NCBI GenBank assembly: GCA_002197995.1
Contig: NGZR01000002.1
Coordinates: 744,001-808,000, forward strand
Direction of reading: 5' to 3'
Length of the DNA stretch: 64,000 bases
Source: Gaeumannomyces sp. JS-464
Taxonomy: Eukaryota > Ascomycota > Sordariomycetes > Magnaporthales > Magnaporthaceae
Shown in pieces: positions 45,900 through 57,451 of the stretch (the first letter of the stretch is position 1; every line of letters starts with the position of its first letter). Position numbers and translations under genes: made by a program. The notes below the pieces were generated by a model that saw only the letters and a program-made list of their open reading frames with translations, made no database searches and was not told the DNA's origin.

Positions 45900-48345
45900 A
45901 TGCGCATCCTACAGCATGCCATCCTCCTGCTGCACGGCGTCGCCCCTTTGGGGACGCTGGCGCACCTAGCCAACAGGCAGTTTAACCCCTTCCCGTCGCT
46001 GCCGCTACCGTTGCCCGGCCCGCCCAGCGCGACGCCGACGCCGACGCCCTACGCGGTCCAGAAGCCGCCGCTAGACACGGACTGGACCTACAAGGTCGGC
46101 ACGAACCCGTGGCCCGAGTACCCGCGGCCCCAGCTGGTGCGCCACGACGGGTGGAAGTCGCTCAATGGCCTGTGGACCTGGCGTGCCGCCAGTGGCACCC
46201 GCGAGCTGGTAGCCCCGCCCCCGGGCCTGCTCGACCGCGAGGTCCTGGTGCCGTCGTGCATCGAAAGCGGACTGTCGGGCCTGCAGGAGCTCGATGTCGA
46301 GTACATGTGGTACGCCACTAACTTCAGGGTCCCCGGCGGCTGGGAAGGGCGCGGCACTACCCTGCTGAACTTCGAAGCCGTCGACTACGAGACGAGGGTG
46401 TTTATCAACGGCGTCGAGGTCGCCCATAACATTGGTGGCTACTTTCGTTTCACAGTCGACGTGACGGAGCACGTCTCGTACGACCAGGATAATCTCCTGT
46501 AGGTGTCTCCATTTTGCCCCTTCGAAGCTGCTCAGTCTTGCCTAACGCCGTCTACCGCGTAGAACCTTGTTTGTACACGATCCTACCAACAGAGAGGGCT
46601 TCCTAATCCCTGCCGGAAAGCAGGTTATTAAACCCTCGCACATCTTCTATCGGTCCTGCTCCGGTGTGTGGCAGTCGGTGTGGCTGGAACACGCCCCTGA
46701 CGACTATGTCACCGCCCTGGACGTCGCGGCAGACATGGATGGGAAGGGTAAGTTGGGATGGCAGGCGCCCGCCTGGAACCTACCCGTTCCTCCAACCAAA
46801 CATGAAGTTTGATCGCCGGCAGATCAGCTGACATAGTGTCCGGTACGTACCCGTAACGCCTCTACGCCACAGTGACCATCACGGCCCACAGCGCTGGTCA
46901 GGCCAATGCCAGCGTGAGCGTGTCGGTGACAGAGGCCGGCGGTGCCGAGGTTGCCTCGCACTCGGCAGTTGCCGACCAGCCCTTCTCCTTCAATGTCGCC
47001 TCACCGCGTCTGTGGTGGCCCGACACACCCAACCTGTACAACATCACCGTCAAGCTCGGCAACGACTCGGTGACGAGCTATACGGGTTTTCGCACCGTGT
47101 CGCGTGGCGTCGTCCAGGGTGTCCAGCGGCCGCTGATCAATGGAGAGTTCCTCTTCCACTTTGGCACCCTTGACCAGGGGTATTGGCCAGACGGCCTCCA
47201 CACGCCGCCCAGCTACGAGGCCATGGTTTTCGACCTGAAGCTGCTAAAGAGGCTTGGTTTCAACATGGTTCGCAAACACGTGGGTATATCTGTCATTAAT
47301 CATATGTCGGTGATCTGTCTACATGGCTGATGCACCCCGTCTCTCCTCGCAGATCAAGATCGAGCCCGACCTTTTCTACCGGGCCTGTGATGAGATCGGC
47401 TTGATGGTGTACCAAGATATGCCGTCTTTCCCCGTCGACAGACCCCAAGCGACAGATGACCAACAGGCCGAGTTCCAGCGACAGCTGGCCCTTATGGTCA
47501 CCGAGCACCGCAGTTATCCCTCCATTGTCACCTGGATCATCTACAACGAAGGCTGGGGGCAGATCAATGACCCCCCGGCGGAGGGCCCCTTGACCGACAT
47601 GGTCCGTGACCTAGATCCGACCCGACTGGTCAACTCGGTTACCGGCTGGAACGACCACGGCTTTGGCGACTACTCGGTGAGTCCCCAAATACCTATCGAC
47701 TACCTGGCTTACCACTTCGCCCAGCCCGTCACTCATGCCCTGATACTGACCCGCGAGTACAACAGGATAACCACAAATACGCTTCGCCTCAATGTGGCAC
47801 ACCCTTCTACTCACGCCCATCTTCTCCGCACGACTCGAGCCGGATCGGATTCCAGGGAGAATTTGGTGGTGTCGGGCTCAACACGACCATCGAACAGTAC
47901 GAATGGCTCTGCTTTCCCCATTTCAGTCTCTCCCCTCCGCTACCATCCATCAAATCTGCTCATGTCTGTACTAATCTGCTGCATGCCCGCAAACAGCCTC
48001 TGGAACGTGAAGCAGGCCATCGACCAAATTGACCAGACGTACGAGATCAACAAGGACAAGGGCTCTTACAACTACCGCTCGCACCAGCTTCTCACGGAGC
48101 TGCGCGACCAGACAGAGCGCTTCGAGTGTAGTGGCGCCGTCTGGACACAGACCACCGATGTCGAGGGCGAGGTCAACGGGCTCGTCACGTATGACCGCCG
48201 CGAAATGCACGTCGACGAGGATCAGTGGAGAACCGACATCCAAGCCCTCTACACCGCTGCTGCCGGGAGAGGAGGCAAAGTCGGTGGCGGCACCGGCGCT
48301 GGCGGCGACAACGGTGGCGCGGGTCGCCTGATGATGCAACCCTGA
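45900..48345 (+). CDS. GH2-family glycoside hydrolase, secreted
   Basis: Belongs to glycoside hydrolase family 2 (beta-galactosidase, glucuronidase and mannosidase types). Six exons, 45900-46498, 46563-46747, 46873-47279, 47353-47676, 47766-47896 and 47997-48345, join in frame to 664 residues. All introns are GT-AG. A hydrophobic leader (MRILQHAILLLHGVAPLG) and a Pro-rich spacer precede the jelly-roll domain (WKSLNGLWTWR, FEAVDYETRVFINGVEVAHN). The barrel has FNMVRKHIKIEPDLFYRACDE and the acid/base Glu in WIIYNEGWG. The putative nucleophile Glu is in GFQGEFGG, and LWNVKQAIDQIDQTYEI follows. The missing long C-terminal lectin-like domains and the sequence suggest the short fungal GH2 branch; the sugar is unknown. 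Intact. Confidence 0.9.
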
Positions 48346-50506
48346 CTAGGTTGGGAGTGGAAGTGGTATTGAAGCGAGTTTTGCGTTTCTCGCATCTTTG
48401 CATTTTGCCATTTCTAGCCCGACGCTGAACGCGAGTACATTTTTTTTCTTGCTATTTTATACCTGCTTTCGCAGACGTCGGGACCATCCCGATGCAGCCC
48501 AGACTCATCCTGCGTGATAGCCTGCCAGATCTGCCTTGGCTGCGCGCCCAGACATCAATCCTCTGCAATGTCCTCGTTGCATTCCGCTTTTTGGGCCTCT
48601 CTGCCTGCCGTCGGCCGCCTAGCGTAGCACCTGCATGAGCCTCCTGGTTTCTGGAATAGGAAGGCCGCGAAGAAGCAGACGAAAAACAGAAGAAAAAGCG
48701 AGATGTCCAATCGTCGTCGGCCGCTTTACTCCGAGCATCCGCTGACCCCCGATAGCGCTTCCAAGCTCGAGCGAAGCACCAGAACCAGTAAGCTGTCTGA
48801 TGATTCAGGATCCGACTTCGCCTCGATGTCTCTTCGCATCCAACTTTATCAAAAGAAACGCGAAGCTCACGCGTTCCACGGACATCCCGCAAATCTGCAC
48901 ACACGTGAGCTCGTCGCACACGTGCAATAAACCCCTCCAAGATATCCAGCGCGAGCACGACATCTGGTCCACGTGCGCGCTGCAGACAGGAAAGCCCGGT
49001 ACGTGAGGGGTCCTTTATTTAGAAGCCTTAGTATCAACAGTCTCCCAGATCTCGTCCTTATCACGCTATCTCTTTATGCATATTTGCTGCAATAACGTGG
49101 GATCTTGCGGCCAAATAATCTGCACGAAGAACAAGGAAAGCCACCGAACAGCGCAGGGTCGGTCAGCCTAGCGAGCCCTTGCGCCATGTGTGGGTGGAGG
49201 CCAATATATACAAGCGATCCCGAGGCAGTCCGTTGCTGCCATTCGCACCAGATTTTATATATTAACTCGGCCACCACCTGCCCTTCTCGCAACTAGCCAT
49301 TGCATCATATGCCGCATCTCATGTATAAGCTGCTGCATTTATTGCAACCTCGCACAGCCCGTTGGCTCGTTCATTCCGGCCCAAGCCCTGGGGGCCATAC
49401 TTTGCGGATTCTCTACCTGAGGAAAGCAATCGGTCTTTTCCTTGGGTCCCATTTTCCCGTTCGCTCGCACCCTGCGACACAATTTCCCTTCCCGCTCGCT
49501 CGTCCCGCCCTTCGTCTATGCTGCCTTCCGCTTCGCCAAACCCTTGCAAAAGCAATACCGGCGGAGGAAATAAAGATTTGCCAAATAGCGGGATAGCCGT
49601 CGCCAGGGTCCAGCAACATTTCTGCTGCAACACGATCCCCTTCGCCTCGGAACTAGCCGGATGGTATTGTTCCTCAACATTACGTAGTGGGTTGACAGAC
49701 GCTCTGCGCCTCAGCTTCTCACTTGAGACTAGAACGTCTCCTACTTTTCGATACGAAGAAGAAAGGCAATGACCCAGTCATTGCATCTGCCGAGCATGTG
49801 CTGACCGGTAGCATGCCCTCTGATACACGGCCGCGCCCCCTTGCGGTCCTCATGACTCCAATGCCTGTTGCCTTATCGCCGCGACACAAGACAGGAAAGG
49901 AGGAAGATACCGGCCATGGAAGCCTCTCGCCCAGTCGAGCCCGACGCCCAAGAACCCGTCATCTTGGGATAGCACACGAGCAGAGTGGACGATGACAAGA
50001 GTCCACCCACACAGTCCGATGCATCCCAGACCCCCACCCCCGATCTCTGGCACCTTCCCCTTTCCCCTTGGCGCTGCCTCGTCACCGCAAACGACCTCCT
50101 TATCATCGCGGTTTCCGGTTTCCCTGTCATGTAATATTGGCACGCTTAGGCCGTGCGCCTTTACCGGGTTAGGAAGCTGCCGGGGCCTCGTCCTCACATG
50201 CGCAAGACTGGCTTACAAGCACGAAAACGCTCTGTGACATCGGGTTCGCAAGGTACACATCGATGTCGAGCGGTCCACGGCGTCGATGGCGTGTAATGAG
50301 CTCAGATGTGGCGGTTGAGGAAGGGTAGGTTGACTCTCCCTCGTCCAAAGCTCCCGCTGGGGAAGATAAAAAGGGGCATGTCCTCTCGCCATGACTTGGT
50401 CGTGTTGTCCATCAGAACAAGCACCTCCTCGTCTTCCTCGCCGTTCCCCTGAGTAGCCTCGCCCTATTCTCCCAAAAGGCAAAGACCCCAATCTCCATTT
50501 ACCAAG
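48346..50506. other. Long intergenic region, nothing convincing seen
   Basis: Open frames on both strands show no family features or good splice chains. The last part is the protease promoter. Confidence 0.4.
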
Positions 50507-51983
50507 ATGATCGGCTTCAAGACCCTCGCGCTGCACCTAGCGGCCGTCCTCCCCGCCCTCGCCGCCCCGGTCGACAAGCAGGCGGCGCAGGTTGTGCCCA
50601 ACAGCTACATCATCACGCTGAAGCAGGGCGCCAGTGTGACCTCGTTCGAGAGCCACCTCTCCTGGGTCGGCGATGTACATCGCCGTAGCGTCTCCAAGCG
50701 GGACACCACAGGCGTCGACAAGGTCTTTAATCTTGATGGCTTCACTGCCTACTCTGGATCGTTTGACGCCACCACGCTCCAGGAGATCAAGAAGAGTGAC
50801 GAGGTAAAAAACATTCTTACTCTCCAACACATCCATTCATCACCATCCAAGCCAACACCCCAACACCCTGCTAATTAACCACCGCAAAAGGTCGCCTTCG
50901 TCGAGCCCGACCTGGTCTGGGACCTGTACAACCTACCCAACCAAACGCGCCGTGGGGCCTGGGCAGCATCTCGCACAGGACCCCAGGCAGCACCGAGTAC
51001 GACGACCCGGCCGGGTCGGCCGACGGCCTGTACGCCTACATCATCGACACGGGGCTCGACACGCAGCACGTCGAGTTCGAGGGCCGCGGCTCGCTGGGCT
51101 ACAACGCGTACCCGAACACCCAGTTCATCGACAAGGTCGGCCACGGCACCCACGTTGCCGGCACCGTGGCGGGCAAGACGTACGGCGTCGCCAAGAAGGC
51201 GTCGATTGTCAGCGTCCGGGTTTTTGACACGGGATCGGTCAGTTTACTTTCTGTTGTGGTATGTCCTTGCTGAGACTGGTCGGTGGCTAACCCTGTGAAA
51301 AAAAATGGGCTACTTGGTAGTCCACAACCGCCATCGTCCTCGACGGCTTCAGCTGGGCCGTCAAGAACATCACTGCCGAGGGGCGCCAGACCAAGTCCGT
51401 GGAGTGAGCCGCCGCACCACAACCCCCTACGTCACACATCCAAATCCCCAATAAGAACAAAGACAACTCCCACCATTAGAAGTCCTTTCCGCTAACATGG
51501 AGCTCCTTGAAACTAAACAGGCGGCGGCCGGTCTGAGGCCTTCAACGCCGCCATCGAGGCGGCCTACCAGGCCGGCGTGCTGACCGTGGCGGCGGCCGGC
51601 AACAGCGCGTGGGACGCGTCGCAGTACTCGCCCGCGTCGGCGCCCAACGCAATCACCCTCGGCGCCATCGACTCGGGCAACGCCATGGCCTGGTTCTCCA
51701 ACTACGGCCCCGTCGTCGACGTCTTCGCGCCGGGCGTCGCCGTCGAGTCGGCCTGGATCGGCTCGTCGCACGCCGAGCACGACGTGCTCGACGGCACGTC
51801 CATGGCCACCCCGCACGTCTCGGGCCTGGTGCTGTACCTCAAGAGCCTCGAGGGCGTCACCGCGCTGGGGACCCCCAAGGCTGTCACGGACAGGCTCAAG
51901 GAGCTGGGCACCAAGGACGTGGTGACGGGGCTGGAGGGGACCGAAAGCCCAACCTGATTACGTTTAACGGCGTGACTGCCTAG
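50507..51983 (+). CDS. Subtilisin-like serine protease (S8, proteinase K type), frameshifted
   Basis: A secreted serine protease. It has a signal peptide ([19 protein letters not shown]), an I9 inhibitor propeptide ([20 protein letters not shown]... FTAYSGSFD), and a catalytic domain with Asp in YIIDTG (about 51045), His in GHGTHVAG (about 51139), oxyanion Asn in AAAGNS (about 51600) and Ser in [11 protein letters not shown] (about 51800). Introns are 50804-50890 and 51238-51320; a third intron between KSV and [13 protein letters not shown] is present but its edges are unclear, as the expected NMSLGG block is not cleanly seen. A one-base break near 50933 separates WDLYNL from [11 protein letters not shown] second, at an AAA run at 51944, hides the normal ending [11 protein letters not shown] (stop at 51983). 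It would be a working enzyme if these are errors. Confidence 0.88.
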
Positions 51984-52467
51984 GCGCGGGAGGACTGTGG
52001 GACTGGATGTATTTGCACGGTCGATAGACTGATGGGTATTGGCGCGGCCTGGTTTCACTGCCAGACTAGGTGATGACGCGGGAACGATGGAACCTTGCAC
52101 AAGATATTGGCTCTAATTTTAAGACTTTACCCCGACCACATTCTCCTCCTGGCCACAGTAGCATGGTCGTCCTCCCCTACCTCGTTGACGCCTAGGCCTA
52201 CATGTAGAAAAATCTCAAATGCGTTGGTTTCCTGAGCGCGAATGTACGGTGTAGCGGGAGAAGTCTGAACATAAAGCCAGTCAATCTCGAATCCAATGGA
52301 TTATTACTAAAGCGTCAGCTCGGATTTTATCCTGGGCTCAACATCTACTTGCCTTCACTATTTTTACAATGTCCGAGTAATGGGCTATGCCCGTTTATAA
52401 TCCAGGTATTGGTTTCCATGCAATTTTATCCCAACCATTACTGCTACTAGCGTACCAAATAGAGCCG
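51984..52467. other. Intergenic between convergent genes
   Basis: Nothing seen apart from 3' flanks. Confidence 0.5.
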
Positions 52468-54026
52468 TCAACCGCGGTGACGACCCACTTCGACCTCCCC
52501 CCCCCGGTTCTCACAAGCGACGGAGTGCTGTTGGCTATTGCGCCAATGTCCTCCACTTGGCTGCTGACGCCGGGGCGTCGATCCGAAACCTAGATGCTTG
52601 AGTTTGCCGTCGTCCTTGCCCACCGCGACGACCTCTACCCGGTCCTTTTTGGCCCCAGACAGGGCCACGGTGGGCACGCTGGCGAATGTGTCACTGCCCA
52701 GGCTTTCGGACTTGGTGTACCCAGAGCCAGCGGACCAGCTCCAATGGTGCAGGCGCGAATCCTTGCCGAGGCCAAAGAAGTCGAAGCGCTGCGTCGAGAC
52801 CTCGAGGAGGACCGGGTGCGTCCCGCCGCGTAGTCGCCGCCCATGTCGACCCAGGCGCTCCAGCCGGGGGTAACGACTGGCGGTGCCAGGCCGAGGACCC
52901 GGCGGTGCCGTTGCCGTAGACGACGAGGTCGTGGAAGCTGTCGGTGTCGCGGCAGACGACGGCGAAGCGCGACGCCGCGACCAGGTCGCCGGCGCCCGTC
53001 ACCTCCCACAGCTCGGCCTCCCAGTCGGCCTCCTTGTCGACGCGCTTATGGATTAAGCTCGGCGCGGTCCAGTTGAGCGCGATGCGCGGCACGCGCATCC
53101 ACACGTCGACGCGGCCGGTGCTCGGCGAGCACAGCGCCGGCGGTTCCGTCGTCTCGCCGGTCGGGTTCCGCAGGTCGACGAAGCCCGTGGCCGAGACGGC
53201 GCCGTCGGGCGACCCCAGCCCGATGTGCTTGACTACGACCCGCCTGCTGGACGGCGACACGCCGAACAGGGACACGGTCGCGCCGCCACCCCAGCTGCTG
53301 GCCGCAGAGGTCCAGGCGAGGGCGGCGGGGGCGCCGTCGAAGCTCCCCGCGCGACGTCCAACCCCCGTAGGAGCCGCCGCCGCCCGGCGCGGACGACGCC
53401 TGCTTCCAGGAGCCGTCGGGGGCGCGGGCGAACAGGTGCACGCGGTTGTCGCCGCCCGCGACGGCCGCCACCCCCTGGGCCGCGCACACGGTGCTGACGC
53501 ACCTGCTGGTCCGGAGGGCATCGTGGCGGGGGGCGAAGACGGCGGTGCGGGCGTGGCGTCCCCAGAGCCGGTGCGGCGGAAGACGACCAGACCCAGGACG
53601 CAGCCGAGCACGACGGCGATTAACGACGACGCCAACGCCAACCGCGATCAGCCAGGCCCTCCTCCGCCGCCGCCAGGGCCGGGACTCGGGATGTGGGGCT
53701 CCGGTCTGGCCAGTAAGCAGGCCGTCGTGTTGAGCATAAAGCTGGCCGGGACTCGGGTCGCCGTTGACCTGCTTCTCTGCCGAATACAAGTCGTGCACCG
53801 TTCCTTGCGGCGGGGACGGCACGGCCTCGGGGTAGCCTGCACCTACAACCTCGGGGTAGTTTGAATCTACAACCTGCGGGTAGCTCGCGAAGGCTGAAAC
53901 ATCGGCGCGAAGGGCCTTTGGGCTGATTGTCGAGCCGTGGTTGGTGAAGTCGTAATGCTGTGGCGCCTGGTGCGATTGCAGGCCATGCTCGGGTTGCTGC
54001 GCTTGAGTCGCGGGCCCAGTCGACAT
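52468..54026 (-). CDS. Single-pass membrane protein with a lectin-like beta-propeller ectodomain, frameshifted
   Basis: The start at 54026 opens a polar, Tyr/Pro-rich cytosolic N-terminus (SYPQVVDSNYPEVVGAGYPEAV), a basic cluster WRRRRRAWLI, and a membrane helix continued in another frame as ALASSLIAVVLGCVLGLVVF (about 53635). Outside the membrane are repeats of the kind seen in fungal fucose-lectin-like propellers: GVAAVAGGDNRVHLFARAPDGSWKQ, then VSLFGVSPSSRRVVVKHIG, SRFAVVCRDTDSFHDLVVYGNG, FDFFGLGKDSRLHHWSW and KLKHLGFG. Each has the repeated hydrophobic pattern ending in an aromatic residue. At least three one-base shifts occur (near 53640, 53370 and 52820). Sugar binding is inferred from the family look only. 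The exact 3' end is uncertain. Confidence 0.55.
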
Positions 54027-54812
54027 GCTGGCAGCACTTCCTCAGGAAAAAGCAGCAAAGTTAAAGATGCCTGCGTAACGCCGCGGGCCAGATGGCAAAG
54101 ATGGCAAACGAGGGCGACGAGGAAGGACAGCGCGGGAGGCGGAAGGAGAAGAAAGGAAAGCGACAGAAACCCCAGAGAAGTCCAGGGCCGTGGGCCATCG
54201 ACAAGGAGTAAGCAGAGCCGCTGCGGCTGGGCAACACAAGCCAATAAGACATGTCGCCAGGAGCTGCGTGGCGGCGGCGCACACGCGCGCGCAGTCCAGC
54301 CCTGCGAGTGCCGCGAGACTGTCAGCTCGCCGGGCTGACTTCTCAGCCAACCAAGCATATCCATTAGCGAGGGATTCCGGGGGCCTTCCCCATTTCGGGC
54401 ACGATCCTGGCATCGAGACCCCTGGAAGGGGCGCGGCGCGGCGTGGAACACACCTGTGCGGGCTTCCCATCTTGGGGGCGCCGCACAAGGTGATTATTGC
54501 CCAATCTGGTGTCATTCGACACTCGCGTCTTCATTCAAGAAGGTCCTGGGCGAGGGCCGGCAAACAACCCGACGAGTTGCCGCTGCCAGGGACGACAAAA
54601 GCGACGTTGCGCGTGCGACCGTCAGAAAGGCCGACGTGATGATGCTGGCGGCGAGCGGTGTGCAAAAAGCCGTGCTAAGCCCTGTAGCGCGCGCTGGGCG
54701 ATGATCTGGTCGTCCGTCCAGGACAGCGAATTCGCCAACGTCAAGGCCGTGGATGGCGATGCGTCTTGGCTGTTGTTGTGATCTGTAGCCTGAAAAAATG
54801 GGTGAAAATGAG
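54027..54812. other. Intergenic, upstream of the lectin-like gene
   Basis: No gene supported. The long frames here are compositional. Confidence 0.4.
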
Positions 54813-55092
54813 GAGCTTGTCGGATAGTTATTCCGGCGCATGCACTCGAGGGATTTGGAGGCCTGGGAGGCCTGGGAGGCTCCCAAGGCCTACAGGGCCC
54901 ACAGGGCCCACGTGACCTAAAAGCCCAGACCCTCTCGCAGATAAAAGGGGGCCTGTTGGCCCCCTCTCCTATAGCTAAATCTCCTTCCTCTTTATGCACA
55001 ATACAGGAACCCTCCAGATCTATAGATCTTTGTGTGTCACCTTGGGAGAGCTCCGGGCCCCCGACAGGAGTAACACTCCTACCAACAGAGCT
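54813..55092 (+). mobile_element. Solo LTR (copy 2) with 5-bp target duplication
   Basis: The element at 54818-55087 (270 bp) begins TGTCGGATAG and ends CTACCAACA. GAGCT flanks it on both sides (54813-54817 and 55088-55092). It is the same family as 5610-5841 but diverged. It carries a TATA-like ATAAAA at 54941, a hairpin at 54946-54965 and the palindromes AGATCTATAGATCT and GGAGTAACACTCC. A short GGCCTGGGA tandem lies in its 5' half (about 54858-54882). No retrotransposon body is adjacent. Confidence 0.88.
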
Positions 55093-56794
55093 GGCTATTC
55101 TGCGGTGGCGGCTTCAGGAACCAGATGGCACTGACGTAAGCCCGCTTGAAGCGCAACCAACCTGCGTCGTCTCGGCGAATCACATCTCCGTGCGACCCTT
55201 ACATTTTAGGGTGTTGGCATCCGTCGTGCAGTGCTTCCATTCTTCGTTTCTTTGCTCTTCTCGCAGCAACCGCCACGAAACCTAGGAGTCCTCTGCCCAC
55301 ATCTCAACAGACAGAGTTATCCTTTTGCCACACCAAGGGACAATCGAGCTCCCCCAGGCATGGCCACATTCGCCGTCTGCCGCACTGCAGGAATGCCCTG
55401 TTCGATGCGCTCCCTTCCGCCCCGGCCGCGATGCTGGGCAAGCCCAGGAACATGTTCTTTGCCATCCTCGACGAGCAGTTAACCGAGGACGACACGACGC
55501 TCCTGGTCGGCAGCCCCATGCCCGCAGAGGAGGGGGTCGAGACTATGCGTGCGACCTTTGCGTCACCCAGAGTCAAATCAACCGTCACTTACTGGGGATC
55601 GCCCACTGGTCGGTGTGGTTGTACAGAGTCTCACTTGGTGTCTCGGAAATAGCAGCCAAATCTGAGGCATATACTCAAAAAAGTACACCCGATAGAATGC
55701 TTTGGCGAATCAAGGATGAAATCCCTATACATGCTGAATAGTTGCGCCTACTACCCCTAACTAGTCATGCTGTAGCAATGTGCCACAAGAACCGCAAATA
55801 GCGATGTATTCACCCTACGAGACGGTGAAAATATTGTACCATCTCCTAAGCCTCAACCCCTCTATAAATACAGACAACTTGCGAGGCTTGTTAAACCTCC
55901 TCGGAAACTTTCTCAGCCAGTTCATCATACTGAGGGCATTTTTCAACGGGTCCTCGACTGCAGACATTCTAAAAAAACAAAGCTTAAAAGGCTCCAGCGC
56001 CAGTAGTATATGGTCTAAGCTTAACATTCAAAGCGTTGTAAGGGCATCAATGTCTGATTTGGCTGGGAAAAGACTCAAATAAACCAGAAGCAAAAAAAAA
56101 AAAAAAAAAAAAAAAGCGGTTACCCCCGAGCTTTATGAAGGGAGAAAAAAGGAAAATCGGCAATGATAAGTTGCTTAACTGAACTGGTTTCACTGCTCGA
56201 GAAATTTAAACCTCAATAACAATTTAATGCTATTGGTTGACATTACAAAAGCGCAAAGCGCAGAGGCGACTCGCCAGGAAGCATATTCAGCACGGGCGTG
56301 TCGGTTAGCGCCTTGCACCGTTTGTGTGGGTGCGCCCCAGGAAATTGCTGGCGGGGTGGGGTGCGTGCAGAAGCAGGAGGGTGCGTGACCGGGAAGAGCC
56401 TCAGAATAAATTCAACGGCGTGACTCGGTCGTCGAAATTGATGTCCTTTGCAACAAAATGACCTTATCACTCACAGTCAAGTTTCACACTGCAGTTCTCG
56501 GCATCAAAGAAAAGGAGAGAACCATGCGGATGATGCTTATAATCGCTATCCTGGCTGCACCCGCCCGGACTTCAACGCCGTTACGAGCCGTGCGCTGGCT
56601 GGCCACGAATCGCAAAGCTTGGTAGCAGCGGGGTAACGAGCGTGGCAAACCTGGTCTTCGGCCCATAGATCGGCAGACGGCTGTGCTAATTCCGCGATTC
56701 GCTGTGAAATCCGAAGGCCGGTGCGTCGAGCGTTGCGCTACTCATCCATTCCTGGGCGACGATGCTTACAAATGGTTCCGTGGAAGGCGCCTGC
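55093..56794. other. Non-genic or decayed region with a poly(A) tract
   Basis: From about 55650 to 56240 the base composition turns AT-rich compared with its flanks. Frames such as 55780-56082 are short and unrecognised. An A24 tract lies at 56092-56115, preceded 12-20 bases upstream by AATAAA. This could be the 3' end of a retroposed sequence. No gene is supported. Confidence 0.4.
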
Positions 56795-57451
56795 CTACAG
56801 GGACGGTTTGGTGTTCTGGGCGGCAAAGGCCGGACGCGCCGTGACGCGCGCGTGCCATGCGCGGACATGCTCGTGCCCCGAGGCCTCGTCGCCGAGCGGC
56901 GCCAGCCCGATCAGCTTGGCGAAGTCGATAATCGTCACTGCCGTGATGTCGGCCATGGAGAAGGCGTCCCCCGCGATCCACGTCCGCCCGTTGCTCAGCT
57001 CGCGGTCGAGCCAGCCCACGGCCCGGCCGAGCGCCGCGCGGTTCGACTCGCCAAACGTCTTGTGCTGCTCGACCAGCGCCGCCGTGGCGGGGTGGGCGTG
57101 GCGCCAGAAGAGCCGGACGGGCTCGCCGAGCTGGAACTCGACACGGCGGATCCACATGTCGACCTGGGCCTGCTCGAGCGGGGTGCGGCCGAACAGGTGC
57201 GGCGGCTTGTCCGGGTGCAGCGCGTCGAGGTAGCGGCAGATGGCCACCGTCTCCGACAGGTGCGTCTTGCCGTCGTCGAGCTCGAGCACGGGCACCTGGC
57301 CGAGCGAGTTGCGCGCGACGAGGTCGGCCGACTTGTGCTCGCCCTTGAGCAGGTCGAGCATCACCTCGTCGAGCGCGATGCCCTTCTCGGCGGCGAAAAG
57401 GCGCACGCGGCGCGGGTTTGGCGCCGGGTCCGGCGCGCTGTAGAGCTTCAT
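56795..57451 (-). CDS. Glutathione S-transferase
   Basis: A cytosolic GST of 218 residues, probably for detoxification. The start at 57451 (MKLYSAPDPAPNPRRVRLFAAEKGI) is preferred over a longer frame because it opens at the thioredoxin-fold strand. The N-terminal domain carries NSLGQVPVLELDDG, with the cis-proline before the strand, and the glutathione-binding Glu-Ser pair in HLSETVAICRYLD. The helical C-terminal domain has RTWIAGDAFSMADITAVTIIDFA, the N-capping box of GSTs. The protein ends AFAAQNTKPSL. The family resembles the GTT/bacterial-like GSTs found across ascomycetes; class and substrate are not decidable by eye. Single exon, intact. Confidence 0.93.
   Translation of the reverse strand: MKLYSAPDPAPNPRRVRLFAAEKGIALDEVMLDLLKGEHKSADLVARNSLGQVPVLELDDGKTHLSETVAICRYLDALHPDKPPHLFGRTPLEQAQVDMWIRRVEFQLGEPVRLFWRHAHPATAALVEQHKTFGESNRAALGRAVGWLDRELSNGRTWIAGDAFSMADITAVTIIDFAKLIGLAPLGDEASGHEHVRAWHARVTARPAFAAQNTKPSL

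Noticed and set aside
42656..48345. P450 plus GH2 as part of a secondary-metabolite cluster
   Set aside because: No polyketide, peptide or terpene synthase and no cluster regulator is visible in the window.
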